Assembly: GCF_000614185.1 (NCBI RefSeq)
Contig: NZ_BAKM01000024.1
Location: 1-64,000 of the forward strand
Source of the DNA: Phocaeicola sartorii JCM 17136 = DSM 21941
GTDB taxonomy: Bacteria > Bacteroidota > Bacteroidia > Bacteroidales > Bacteroidaceae
Direction of reading: 5' to 3'
Length of the DNA: 64,000 bases
Of this stretch, positions 29,710-39,815 are shown piece after piece. The notes under the pieces are model-generated. The model made no database searches. It was not told the origin of the DNA and worked only from the letters and a program-made list of their open reading frames with translations. Positions within the stretch are counted from its first letter, which is position 1, and each line of letters starts with the position of its first letter. A program made the translations under genes and the position numbers.

Positions 29710-30477
29710 ATGAAGAACGTATATTTCCTTTCCGATGCACATTTGGGTTCTCGTGCCATAGCACACGGGCGAACTCAGGAACGTCGTTTGGTGAACTTCC
29801 TGGAGAGTATAAAACATAATGCTGCAGCAGTGTATCTGTTGGGGGATATATTTGATTTCTGGTATGAGTTCAAATTGGTGGTTCCCAAAGGTTATACCCG
29901 TTTTTTGGGAAAGATTTCCGAGTTGACCGATTTGGGAGTGGAGGTGCATTTCTTTATCGGCAACCATGATATATGGTGTGGTGATTACTTGGAAAAAGAG
30001 TGTGGAGTAACCATTCATCGCCAGCCGTTGACCTGTGAGATCTATGGAAAGGAGTTCTTTCTGGCGCATGGTGACGGCTTGGGGGATAAAGATGCCAAGT
30101 TCAAGTTGCTGCGCGCCATGTTTCATAGTACCACTTTGCAAACGTTGTTTTCTACCATACATCCCCGTTGGAGCATGGAGCTCGGCTTGGAATGGGCCAA
30201 GCATAGCCGTCTGAAGCGTGAAGGTGGCAAGGAGCCCGAGTATATGGGAGAGGATAAGGAACCGCTGGTGCTGTTTACGAAGAATTATCTTAAAGACCAT
30301 CCGGATATCAATTATTTTATTTACGGCCACCGCCACATTATGCTCGACTTGATGCTGAGCCGCACTTCGCGTATGTTGATTCTTGGCGACTGGATACAAG
30401 ATTTTTCCTATGCCGTATTCGATGGTGAAAATATGTTCCTTGAGCAATATGTCGAGGGGGAAAGTCAATATTCCTGA
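29710..30477 (+). CDS. lpxH: UDP-2,3-diacylglucosamine hydrolase-like metallophosphatase
   Basis: Calcineurin-like phosphoesterase (255 residues) that best fits LpxH, which cleaves UDP-2,3-diacylglucosamine to lipid X and UMP in lipid A synthesis. The metal site is spread over SDAHLGS, LLGDIFDFWYEF, FIGNHDIW, LAHGDGLGDKD and YGHRHIMLDL, as in the family. Bacteroidetes carry this form of LpxH, slightly longer than the E. coli one. No other lipid A genes adjoin. Start is the first ATG of the conserved segment (MKNVYFLSD). Confidence 0.87.
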   Translation: MKNVYFLSDAHLGSRAIAHGRTQERRLVNFLESIKHNAAAVYLLGDIFDFWYEFKLVVPKGYTRFLGKISELTDLGVEVHFFIGNHDIWCGDYLEKECGVTIHRQPLTCEIYGKEFFLAHGDGLGDKDAKFKLLRAMFHSTTLQTLFSTIHPRWSMELGLEWAKHSRLKREGGKEPEYMGEDKEPLVLFTKNYLKDHPDINYFIYGHRHIMLDLMLSRTSRMLILGDWIQDFSYAVFDGENMFLEQYVEGESQYS

Positions 30478-30914
30478 TTGACAGATTCTTATTCTCCAGT
30501 TTCTATAACAAATGATTGGATGATTCAGTTGGACTTTTGTTCTCGAAAGTCTGAAGTGAGTTGTCTATGCCTTTTCGCCCTGACTTCTTTTTTATGTATA
30601 AGCCTTTTGTTACTTGTTATTTTTATGAATTAGAAAATAATTAGAAAAATATTTCTATAAATATGGAATAATTAAATGAAATTTTCTATTTTTGTGGTGA
30701 AGATAGTTCTAAAAGATAGGTTTAGGAAATTAGTTATATCTATTTTTAGAGGAGGTAAATAAGAGCATTTATTGGAAGTAGCGATGTGTTTCCCTATTGT
30801 TTGAACTTAATCTTTAAATATATTATGAAAAAAATCTAGTTCAGTTCTAAGGTGGAGAACTGTCTTATAATTTGGACCGGATGGGGAATAATAAAGTTAG
30901 AGAGAAGATGTAAA
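30478..30914 (+). ncRNA. Gene-free stretch holding a possible small transcript
   Basis: No open frame above about ten codons. A -7 box TATTTTTG at 30687-30694 is followed, about 220 bp later, by a strong terminator (30915-30949). Between them is a 7-bp hairpin CAGTTCT...AGAACTG (30842-30862) and a perfect AGGAGGT at about 30752 with no properly spaced start codon. The layout would suit a non-coding RNA of about 250 bases, or the leader of a lost gene. Both are inferences. Confidence 0.3.
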
Positions 30915-30949
30915 AGAAGGCTGCTATGCATCACGCATAGCAGCCTTCT
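30915..30949. terminator. Terminator downstream of ackA
   Basis: A perfect 15-bp stem, AGAAGGCTGCTATGC/GCATAGCAGCCTTCT, with a 5-base loop; on the minus strand it is followed by TTTTAC. It lies 29 bp beyond the ackA stop. Confidence 0.8.
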
Positions 30950-30977
30950 ATAGTTTATATTTAACCAAACAATAAAA

Positions 30978-32174
30978 TTATTTATTCAGAATAGCCAAAG
31001 TGTCGCTGGCAATCATCAACTCTTCGTCAGTCGGGATGACAGCTACTGTCACTTTGGAGTCGTCAGCAGAGATAACAGCCTCTTCTCCACGAACTTTGTT
31101 CTTTTCAAGGTCAATCTTCACACCCATGAATTCCAGACCTTCACAAACTTCGGAACGGCAGTTTATTTGGTTTTCGCCTACTCCACCAGTGAACAGAATA
31201 ATATCTACTCCACCTAAAGCGGCAGCGTATGCACCGATATATTTCTTGATGCGATAGAAATACATCTTTTCAGCTAGGATGGCTTTCGGATTTCCGGCAG
31301 CAACAGCGGCTTCCAGTTCGCGCATATCGCTGGATACGCCCGAAACACCCAAGACACCACTCTTTTTGTTCAGCAAGTTGGAAACTCCGGTCGGAGTCAA
31401 CCCTTCTTTTTCCATGATGAAAGTAACGGCACCTGCATCGATGTCACCGCTACGGGTACCCATTACAAGACCTTCCAGCGGAGTGAGTCCCATGCTGGTG
31501 TCCATGCATTTGCCGTCTTTGATAGCCGAGATGGAACCACCGTTGCCAATGTGGCAAGTGATAATTTTCTTTCCTTTCGGATCAACACCCAGGAACTCGC
31601 ATACACGCTGTGAAACATAGCGGTGAGAAGTTCCGTGGAAGCCATAACGGCGCACACCATATTTTTCATACAGTTCGTATGGAATGGCATACATATATGC
31701 ATAATCGGGCATAGTCTGGTGGAATGCCGTATCAAACACTCCTACTTGGGGAACATTGGGCAGAATAGCGGAAACAGCATTCACACCTTTCAAGTTGGCC
31801 GGATTGTGAAGCGGAGCCAAATCATTACAAGCGATGAAAGCGTCCAGCACTTCTTTGTTCAGCAGTACGGATTCGCTGAAACGTTCTCCGCCATGTACCA
31901 TGCGGTGACCTACAGCATTGATTTCATCCAATGACTTGATGGCACCATATTCCGGGCTTACCAATGTGTTCAGAATGAATTCGATACCCGCAGTATGTTC
32001 GGGAATGTCTTTTTCCAGTATTTTCTTCTCGCCGTTGGGCAAAGTCAGTTTCAGGAAAGAGCCTACCAGGCCAATTTTCTCGATACCGCCCTGTGCCAGG
32101 ACTTCTTTGGTAGTCATGTCAAATAATTTGTATTTGATAGAAGAACTACCGCAATTGAGCACTAATATTTTCAT
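30978..32174 (-). CDS. ackA: Acetate kinase
   Basis: Converts acetyl phosphate and ADP to acetate and ATP, the energy-yielding end of mixed-acid fermentation. It has 398 residues. Landmarks: MKILVLNCGSSSIKYKLFD (phosphate 1), VGHRMVHGGERF, GVFDTAFHQTMP, RRYGFHGTSHRYVSQR, HIGNGGSISAIKDGK and LFTGGVGENQ, all typical of acetate kinase. It is downstream of pta with 24 bp between, forming the usual pta-ackA operon. Confidence 0.98.
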   Translation of the reverse strand: MKILVLNCGSSSIKYKLFDMTTKEVLAQGGIEKIGLVGSFLKLTLPNGEKKILEKDIPEHTAGIEFILNTLVSPEYGAIKSLDEINAVGHRMVHGGERFSESVLLNKEVLDAFIACNDLAPLHNPANLKGVNAVSAILPNVPQVGVFDTAFHQTMPDYAYMYAIPYELYEKYGVRRYGFHGTSHRYVSQRVCEFLGVDPKGKKIITCHIGNGGSISAIKDGKCMDTSMGLTPLEGLVMGTRSGDIDAGAVTFIMEKEGLTPTGVSNLLNKKSGVLGVSGVSSDMRELEAAVAAGNPKAILAEKMYFYRIKKYIGAYAAALGGVDIILFTGGVGENQINCRSEVCEGLEFMGVKIDLEKNKVRGEEAVISADDSKVTVAVIPTDEELMIASDTLAILNK

Positions 32175-32198
32175 GATGTTGTTGTTTTTGGAGGATGA

Positions 32199-33212
32199 TT
32201 ATTTGTTTTCTTTAGCGGCAATTGCCTGATTGGCAGTAATGGCAATCATCTTGTAAACATCATCGATAGAGCAACCGCGTGACAGGTCATTCACCGGGCG
32301 GGCGATACCTTGCAGGATGGGGCCGATAGCGGTAGCGTGTCCCAGACGTTCTACCAATTTATAAGAGATATTACCTACTTCCAGACAAGGAACAACCAGT
32401 ACGTTTGCCTTGCCTGCAATTTCTGAGCCCGGAGCTTTGCTTGCACCGATGTGCGGCACCAAAGCAGCGTCGGCCTGTAACTCACCATCAATCTTCAAAT
32501 CGGGAGCCAGCTCCTTGGCGATTGCTAAAGCTTCCACTACCTTGTCTACCACTTCATGTTTGGCAGAACCTTTGGTTGAGAAACTCAGCATAGCTACACG
32601 AGGATCAATTCCGGCAACAGCCTTGGCGGTTTGAGCGGTACAAACAGCAATCTGAGCCAATTGGTTGGCATCCGGCATCGGAGTTACCGCAACGTCACCC
32701 ATCACGATTACACCATTGTTTCCGTATTCGGGAGCATGAGTAAGCAGCAGCATGGCGCCAGACACACAAGTGATACCCGGAGTAGTCTTGATAATCTGCA
32801 AAGCAGGACGAAGTACATTGCCTGTGGTGTTGCGTGCGCCGGCCAATTGTCCGTCAGCATCACCTGCCTTGATGATAAGGCATCCCAAGTACAGCGGATC
32901 GATAACCAGTTTGCGAGCCTCTTCGATAGTCATACCTTTTTTCTTACGGAGTTCGCACAGTAATTGTGCATACTCTTCCTTCTTCGGGTGGTCTGTGGGA
33001 TCGATAATAGTGGCTTTGCCGATGTTTCCCAATCCCCATTGTTTGGCCAGACTCATGATTTCATCGGGGTTTCCCAATAAAATAAGGTCGGCAACACCGT
33101 CTGTCAATATTTGGTTGGCAGCTTTTAATGTACGTTCTTCTGTTCCTTCCGGAAGAACAATGCGCTGTTTGTTTGCTTTCGCGCGCTCAACGATTTCAGA
33201 AATTAAATCCAT
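32199..33212 (-). CDS. pta: Phosphate acetyltransferase
   Basis: Converts acetyl-CoA and phosphate to acetyl phosphate, feeding AckA. The 337-residue protein is the short form with only the PTA_PTB catalytic domain, lacking the N-terminal regulatory domains of the E. coli enzyme. Landmarks: RIVLPEGTEERTLKAA at the start, YLGCLIIKAGDADGQLAGA, MLSFSTKGSAKHE, KIDGELQADAALVPHIGASKAPGS (in two parts) and GIARPVNDLSRGCSIDDV at the C-terminus. It is the first gene of the minus-strand operon, with a promoter in the palindrome upstream. Confidence 0.97.
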   Translation of the reverse strand: MDLISEIVERAKANKQRIVLPEGTEERTLKAANQILTDGVADLILLGNPDEIMSLAKQWGLGNIGKATIIDPTDHPKKEEYAQLLCELRKKKGMTIEEARKLVIDPLYLGCLIIKAGDADGQLAGARNTTGNVLRPALQIIKTTPGITCVSGAMLLLTHAPEYGNNGVIVMGDVAVTPMPDANQLAQIAVCTAQTAKAVAGIDPRVAMLSFSTKGSAKHEVVDKVVEALAIAKELAPDLKIDGELQADAALVPHIGASKAPGSEIAGKANVLVVPCLEVGNISYKLVERLGHATAIGPILQGIARPVNDLSRGCSIDDVYKMIAITANQAIAAKENK

Positions 33213-33263
33213 GATAATATATTAATTATGTACGTTCTAAAGACGAGTGTTGTTTTTCACGAT

Positions 33264-33283
33264 GCAAAATTAGCTAATTTTGC
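33264..33283. promoter_or_regulatory. 20-bp palindrome carrying opposed -7 boxes (pta / lrgA)
   Basis: The perfect palindrome GCAAAATTAG/CTAATTTTGC contains TAATTTTG on each strand: minus 33265-33272, serving pta about 50 bp away, and plus 33275-33282, facing lrgA. A protein bound here would block both directions. The symmetry may also be an incidental result of two overlapping promoters. Confidence 0.55.
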
Positions 33284-33369
33284 AATATCTACATTGCAAA
33301 ATCAATATTATTTTTGGTTTAAAGTATGCTAAAAATGTATGTTATTGAACACTAAACGGGATGTTTCCT

Positions 33370-33377
33370 TAACTTTG
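33370..33377 (+). promoter_or_regulatory. -7 box nearest to lrgA
   Basis: TAACTTTG (TAnnTTTG) 36 bp before the lrgA start codon; a TTGA at 33346-33349 is a weak -33 candidate at 20-bp spacing. Confidence 0.5.
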
Positions 33378-33413
33378 CGCAGTTTTCAATAAGTTTTAAT
33401 AAATTAATAAGGT

Positions 33414-33767
33414 ATGATTCGTCAATGTGCCATATTATTTGGCTGTTTGGCTTTGGGTGAACTGATTGTTTTTTTGACGGGTATCAAGCTGCCGTCCAGC
33501 ATTATAGGAATGCTGTCGCTCACCCTTTTTCTTAAGTTGGGTTGGATAAAACTGCAATGGGTGCAGGGACTGTCCGATTTCCTGGTTGCTAATCTGGGCT
33601 TTTTCTTTGTGCCGCCCGGTGTGGCGCTGATGCTTTATTTTGATATCATCAAGGCACAGTTCTGGCCGATAGTAATTGCGACGGTGGTCAGTACGGTTCT
33701 GGTACTGGTCGTTACAGGATGGGTTCATCAATTAGTTAGAAAATCAAATGGAATATTTAGAAAATAA
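33414..33767 (+). CDS. lrgA: LrgA/CidA family membrane protein
   Basis: A small (117 residues) holin-like protein with four membrane helices; LGELIVFLTGIKLPSSIIGMLSL is the conserved LrgA/CidA opening, and NLGFFFVPPGVALM is the second family block. Members pair with LrgB. In Gram-positive bacteria the pair has been linked to autolysis control and more recently to pyruvate uptake. It overlaps the lrgB start by 20 bp, so the two are translated together. Confidence 0.92.
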   Translation: MIRQCAILFGCLALGELIVFLTGIKLPSSIIGMLSLTLFLKLGWIKLQWVQGLSDFLVANLGFFFVPPGVALMLYFDIIKAQFWPIVIATVVSTVLVLVVTGWVHQLVRKSNGIFRK

Positions 33768-34442
33768 GTTCTTTTTGCTGGCACTCACCTTCGGGGTGTT
33801 TTTTTTGTCACGTGTCTTGCAGAAAAAGACAGGATGGGTGGTGTTAAACCCCATTCTGCTTACCATTGCCGTGTTGATTCTGTTTTTAAAGTTCACCGGC
33901 ATCAGTTATGAAACATATAATGAAGGAGGCCACCTGATTGAATTCTGGCTGAAACCGGCGGTGGTGGCATTGGGCGTACCGCTTTACTTGCAGCTGGAGA
34001 TGATAAAGAAACAGTTGCTTCCTATTGTCATTTCGCAGTTGGCGGGGTGTCTGGTGGGATTGGTCGCTGTGGTGGTCATTGCCCGGTTGTTGGGAGCCAC
34101 TCCGGATATTATTTGTTCATTGGCCCCTAAATCTGTGACGACCCCTATTGCTATGGAGGTGTCGAAAGCCACCGGAGGTATTCCCTCTTTGACGGCCGCT
34201 GTTGTGGTAGTGGTGGGGCTGTTCGGGGCGGTGTTCGGTTTCAAGGTACTCCGGTAGGTCATGTGGGGAGTCCTATTGCGCAAGGGCTTTCTATGGGGAC
34301 GGCTACTCATGCGGTCGGTACTTCTACAGCAATGGAGATCAGTGGTAAATATGGAGCGTATGCCAGTCTGGGCTTGACTTTGAACGGAATCATGACGGCT
34401 GTCTTCACACCGACAATTCTTAGATTATTAGGTGTGATTTAA
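33748..34442 (+). CDS. lrgB: LrgB family membrane protein (one frameshift)
   Basis: Integral membrane partner of LrgA (about seven helices). Conserved segments are YNEGGHLIEFWLKPAVVALGVPLY and SLAPKSVTTPIAMEVSKATGG. The frame is lost near 34250 (an apparent stop at 34255). Restoring one base continues with GHVGSPIAQGLSMGTATHAVG and ends RLLGVI at 34442, giving 231 residues, the normal family length. Neighbouring pta-ackA makes a role in pyruvate or acetate overflow an attractive inference. Confidence 0.9.
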
Positions 34443-34589
34443 CAAAAAAGCTGTTATCTTTGTTATATATAGAAATTCATCACAGATTGTGGAGGATCGG
34501 TTATGCCTTCAACGGGTATGGTCATTGGTCGCTCTGAATGAAATGAAGATGCTGTGATTTGTGGTGAGGAAACAAGCAACCCATATTTT

Positions 34590-35491
34590 ATGATAGAATT
34601 TAAAGATATAACTTTAGCGGATAAAGACTTGATACAGTCCTTTACCCTGAACAGCCAGCGTCGTAATTGCGACTTGTCCTTTGCCAACTTGTGTAGCTGG
34701 CTCTTCCTGTATCAGACTAAATATGCCGTGATGGACAATTACCTGCTGCTGCGTTTCTATGCGGGAGAAGAATTGGCTACATGATGCCCGTCGGGACAGG
34801 AGATGTGAAACCTGTTCTCGAAGCGTTGATAGAGGATGCGGAAGAAATGGGAGCGAAACTGCGTATGCTGGGAGTGTGCGTGGGCACGAAAGCGGATATA
34901 GAGGCAGCGATGCCCGGACGCTTTACTTTTACGGAAGACCGGGATTACTTTGATTACATCTACCTGCGTACTGACCTGGCAACCTTGAAAGGGAAGCGGT
35001 TTCAGGCCAAACGTAATCACATCAACAAGTTCAAGAAACAGTATCCTGATTATGAATACAAGCCCTTGACTCCCGGATTGGTTCCCGAATGTCTGAAGCT
35101 GGAAGAAGAATGGTGCCGCGCCAATAACTGCGAGGAACAATTGGCATTGGGGGCGGAACGCAAATCCATGACATACGCTTTGAACAACCTGGAGGCGTTG
35201 GGACTGACGGGAGGCGTGCTTCATGTCAACGGAAAGATTGCCGCTTTCACATACGGTGCTCCCATCAATCATGAAACGTGGGATACTTGTGTGGAAAAGG
35301 CGGATACGGAGATAGAAGGGTCGTATGCCATGATTAACTATGAATATGCGAATCATATCGCCGAACAATATATATATGTAAACCGTGAGGAGGATCTCGG
35401 TCTGGAAGGCTTGCGCAAGGCGAAGCTTTCTTACCAGCCCGTTATTTTACTTGAAAAATGTATAGCGGAATTCAATGACCACAAAGAATGA
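34590..35491 (+). CDS. DUF2156 protein, lysyl-phosphatidylglycerol synthase C-terminal-like (one frameshift)
   Basis: A stand-alone DUF2156 domain, a double GNAT-like fold found at the cytosolic end of phosphatidylglycerol aminoacyltransferases. Start at 34590 (MIEFKDITLADKDLIQSFT). The frame breaks near 34781, where one missing T restores AGEELAYMMPVGTGDVKPV. Later landmarks are LKGKRFQAKRNHINKFKKQYP, EEWCRANNC and ALGLTGGVLHVNGKIAAFTYG. Repaired length is 300 residues with no membrane segments, so it lacks the flippase half of MprF. Substrate unknown. The next gene, a GNAT acetyltransferase, overlaps it by 17 bp, so they are coupled. Confidence 0.87.
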
Positions 35492-36484
35492 AGTGAAAGC
35501 ATTATGGAAACTCTGCTTTACTGATAGCGATGAGTTTACCGACTTGTATTTCAAGATGAGATATAAGGATGAAATTAACAGAGTGGTTCGTGAAGACGGA
35601 AAGATTGTTTCCGCATTACAGACGATACCTTATCCCATGACTTTCTGTGGCGGGGTGATTCCCACTTCGTATATCTCGGGCGCTTGCACGCATCCTGATT
35701 ACAGGGAGCATGGAGCATGAGGCGTTTGCTGAAAGAAACGCACCGGCGCATGTATGAGGAAGGGATTTTATTGGCCTCGCTGATTCCTGCCGAGGAATGG
35801 TTGTTCGGATACTATGCCAAGTCGGGATACACTCCTGCTTTCGGGTATGCGGTGGAACAGGTTCGGAGGGACGGATTACACCCTTCGGCCGGTTGTCGGG
35901 TGGAGGTATGCGAGTCTCCCGGTGCGGAGCATTATCATTATTTTGATTCCCGTATGCGCGGACGCAGGAGTTGCATCCTGCATTCCCACGAGGATTTTTT
36001 AGTCGTTATGGCCGATTTGAATCTGGGCAATGGCAAGTTGCTGATTGCCCGGGAAGCGGATGAAATGGTGGGAATGGCATTTACGGTAATGGATGGTGGT
36101 ACATTGTATATAAAGGAATTGCTGGCGGATACGGATGCGGTGCGTGATGCTTTATTGTACGACGCTGCCTATATATATAAGGTACAGGCGATGGAATGTT
36201 TAGTCCCTTCTTCTGGTCATCCCTTATTCTTGGGAATGGCAAGGGTCATTTGCGCGGAGAAGATGTTGAGGCTCTTTGCCCGTCGATATCCGGCCTTGGA
36301 ACTCTATCTGTTTGTTGAGGGGGATGAGGTGATTCCTGAGAACAACGGGTATTATACGGTGAAGGATGGAATCTGCCTTCGCGAAAGAATGTACGGAAAG
36401 GAATACCAGTCCTGTACATTAGACCGTGTTGCCCGGCTGCTGCTGGAAGCGGAGCAACCGTATATGAGCCTGATGCTGAATTGA
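35475..36484 (+). CDS. GNAT acetyltransferase of the Eis-like type (one frameshift)
   Basis: N-acetyltransferase of about 336 residues. The first half is a GNAT domain (LWKLCFTDSDEFTDLYFKMRY, then ISGACTHPDYREHGAMRRLL, the acetyl-CoA-binding segment). The frame breaks inside that segment near 35718, where one missing A restores HGAMRRLLKETHRRM. The second half (about residues 140-336) resembles the second GNAT plus sterol-carrier-like region of Eis-type enzymes. Its acceptor is not known. It overlaps the DUF2156 gene, which suggests a shared pathway acting on an amine or aminoacyl product. Confidence 0.83.
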
Positions 36485-37112
36485 TTGGTAGCATATCAGT
36501 CGTTTCCTTGTCTTTATGATGAAAAACTTGGGCCGCTTTTTCAGTATCGTGAAGAGCGGATGTGCCCATAAGTAGGTATGATGAATTTACGCGTATGTAT
36601 GCGCAGAGGCGCATGTATGGTTTGGGGGTTACTCTCCTGATGGAATTTCTTCCTCCCTCAGCCTTAAAAATCACCATTAGTGGGGATTGTGCAGGTTATA
36701 AATACTTCGCAACTTTGCACACACAAAAGAGAAGATGTAAGAACTGTATTTTAACAGCGTCAGCTGGAATTGACGGGTACTGTTTATTCCAGACGCTCCG
36801 GTACTTATCCGTTTTTAACGTTTCATACACTTCGGATAGTGTCCGTCGGGCCTATCTCATTTTTTCTGTAAAATAATTATGGGTTTGAACAGGCTTCTTC
36901 TGTGGAGTTGGAGCAATCTTTATTCATATCCGTTACTAGTTGCTGTATGTCTGATATTCCCATGTTAAAATTGCCATGTGATCAGTTTGGGTTTTAGGGG
37001 ATAGGAATTACAGCATTGGAAGACGAGAAACAAGATCATTGAAAGCTCTGCCGGAGAACCTGTTTTTTTTAGGGTAAATGGAGAATTAATCATTAAATAA
37101 GAATTTCTGAAT
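36485..37112 (+). other. Gene-free leader region before the first TonB receptor
   Basis: No convincing gene; the longest open frame here (36562-36876) lacks family resemblance. CAACTTTG at 36710-36717 is close to the -7 consensus (one mismatch) in a setting, GCAACTTTGCAC, often seen at Bacteroides starts; from there to the receptor ATG is about 390 bases of leader. A small hairpin ATGCGC/GCGCAT lies near 36599-36613. I could not recognise a riboswitch or Fur box. Confidence 0.35.
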
Positions 37113-39694
37113 ATGAAAAAACTAACTGTTTTAATAATTTGTTTATGCTATGCATTCGCTTCGGCAATGGCTGGCGATGAGAAAACATTGAACAAGTCTG
37201 ATGCAAACATGATAGGCCATGTGTTGGACAAGGATACGAAAGAACACTTGGCCTATATCACAGTTGCCTTGAAAGGTACCACTGTAGGCACTGTGACCGA
37301 TGCTACCGGTCATTATTACCTGAAGAACCTTCCCGAAGGAGACTTTACCCTCGAAGTAAGTTCGGTAGGTTATAAAACAGTCAGCCGTAAGGTGCATCTG
37401 AAACGTGGGAAAACATTGGAGGAGGATTTTGAACTGGAACAAGATGCCATAGCACTGGATGCGGTGGTTGTTTCTGCCAACCGTAATGAAACCAAACGCA
37501 AACTGGCCCCTACACTGGTCAATGTGCTGGATGCGAAATTGTTTGAGCGTACGGAATCGACAGACTTGGCGCAAGGATTGAAATTCCAGCCGGGTGTGCG
37601 TGTGGAGACCAATTGCCAGAATTGCGGATTCAGCCAGGTACGTATTAACGGACTCGACGGGCCTTATTCACAAATACTGATTGACTCCCGCCCCGTATTC
37701 AGCGCTTTGGCCGGAATTTACGGACTGGAACAGATACCGGCTAACATGATTGAGCGGGTGGAAGTGATGCGTGGAGGAGGTTCGGCTTTGTTCGGTTCTT
37801 CCGCTATTGCCGGAACCATCAACATCATCACCAAAGAACCGATGAGTAATTCGGCCAGCCTTTCACACCAGATACGCGGACTGGGAGGCTTGGGGACCTT
37901 TGAAAATACCACCAACTTCAACGGCTCTATCCTGATGGATAATAATAAGGTAGGAGTGACCTTGTTCGGACAGACGCGTCACCGTTCGGGATATGACCGT
38001 GATAAAGACGGCTATACTGAAATGCCGATGCTGGACGGACGTACATTGGGATTCAGAGCCTTTATAAAACCAAGCAACTATTCGAAGGTTACAGCCGAAT
38101 ACCATAACACGCACGAGTTCAGAAGAGGAGGTGACTTGTTGCATAATGAGCCTCATAACGCTCACATAACCGAACAGTTGGAGCATACCAACAACCTGGG
38201 TAGCTTGAATTATACGCTTTTCAGCCCCAATGGGAAACATCACCTGAACGCCTATGCCTCTTTTATGAAGGTAAGCCGCAAGAGCTATTACGGAGGAGAT
38301 GAGAAACTGGCTTCGGACATACTTACCAAAGGACAAGAAAATCTGGATGCCAAGAAGGACGCGTTTGCGGAACAGTTCAAGAAAGACCATCCGGAATTAT
38401 CTGAAGAAGAACTTGGAGCAAAGGTGGATAATGAATTTGGACAATTACCTTTTGGCGGACTGGACAACAGCGAAATGGAGACATTGGTGAAGCGCATGGC
38501 TTCTTACGGACGTACCGAGGGCATGACCTATATGATGGGCGCCCAGTATTCTTATGACATCGACAAACTGTTGTTTATGCCTTCACAGCTGACCTTAGGG
38601 GTGGAATATACCCACGACAAGCTGGATGATATCAGCGGCTACCGTCCCGCACCGATTTCTCAAAAGGTACATGTGCAGAGCGCTTTCCTGCAAAATGAAT
38701 GGAAAAATGAATGGTGGAGCATCCTTGTCGGTGCGCGTGTGGACAAGCATGCTTTGGTGAAACATGCCATTATAAGCCTCGTGCCAACTTGCGTTTCAAT
38801 CCGGTTAAGGAACTCAGCCTGCGCGTAAGCTACAGCAAAGGATTCCGTGCCCCGCAATTGTATGATGAGGACTTACATGTGGACAATGCCGGCGGTGAAC
38901 TGATTCTTTCCGAGAACTCTTCGTCATTGAAAGAGGAAACTTCCCACAGCCTGAGCGCATCGGCAGACTGGTATCACCGCTTCGGTGCATGGCAACTTAA
39001 TTTGATGGTGGAAGGATTCTATACACAACTGAAAGATGCTTTCAGTTCCACCCAGCAAGATGCCCCCGGAGGAGGCAAAGTGAAAATCCGTATAAACTCG
39101 GATGGCGCAAAGGTATATGGTGGAAATTTGGAAGCTAGAATCGCTTATCTGAACTATGTACAGTTGCAAACCGGACTCACCGTCCAGAAAAGTTTATGGG
39201 ATAAGGAACAGCAATGGGATGACGGCGATGCGTTTGCCACACGCCGCATGTATCGTACTCCGGACGTATATGCTTATTTTGTAGGTACAGCCAACTTTAC
39301 CAAGAAGTTTGCACTTACCGTTTCCGGGAACTATACCGGCAAGATGCTGGTGGGGCACCTGATTCCGACCGATGAGGATGGAAAAGTGGAAATGTTCTAT
39401 AACCAGCCTGCGGCCATTATTCATACTGAACGTCTCCAGAACGGACCGGGACAGACCGTCTCTACTTACGGAGCACGCACCTTCAAGACACCAGGGTTCT
39501 TTGAACTGGGATGCAAGCTGTCCTATGATTTCTCTCTGTACAAAATGGCTACGCTTCAAGTGTCTGCCGGTGTACAGAACATCTTCAATGCTTATCAAAA
39601 AGACTTTGACAGAGGTCCTTTGAGAGACTCTGCATACATCTATGGGCCGGGAGCGCCGCGCTGCTATTTTGCCGGCATGAAAATAAGCTATTAG
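37113..39694 (+). CDS. TonB-dependent receptor with CarboxypepD-like N-domain (one frameshift)
   Basis: Outer-membrane TonB-dependent transporter, about 860 residues after repair. Signal peptide (to about residue 20), a CarboxypepD_reg-like beta-sandwich (HVLDKDTKEHLAYITVALKG), plug (DLAQGLKFQPGVRVETNCQN with a CxxC, then RINGLDGPYSQILIDSRP and MRGGGSALFGSSAIAGTINI) and a 22-strand barrel ending in Tyr (GMKISY). The frame breaks near 38775, between LVKHAIIS and PRANLRFNPVKEL. The plug resembles siderophore, haem or cobalamin receptors rather than SusC, and no SusD is nearby. With feoAB downstream, an iron-related ligand is likely but unproven. Confidence 0.9.
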
Positions 39695-39748
39695 TAATTA
39701 ACCAAGCTTGTAGAGACAGATAATAATCAGATTAAATCCAAGAACGGG

Positions 39749-39803
39749 AATCCTCTTATTTTTTCACTATTGCCAGATAGGGATTAAGTAAGAGGATTTT
39801 TTC
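39749..39803 (+). terminator. Hairpin between the two TonB receptors
   Basis: AATCCTCTTA (39749-39758) pairs with TAAGAGGATT (39789-39798) and is followed by TTTTC; loop about 30 bases. It may attenuate read-through into the second receptor, which starts 13 bp later. Confidence 0.6.
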
Positions 39804-39815
39804 AATCATAAAAAG

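Noticed and set aside
36562..36876. A 104-codon open frame upstream of the first TonB receptor
   Set aside because: It overlaps the likely promoter region, has no ribosome site, signal peptide or family resemblance.
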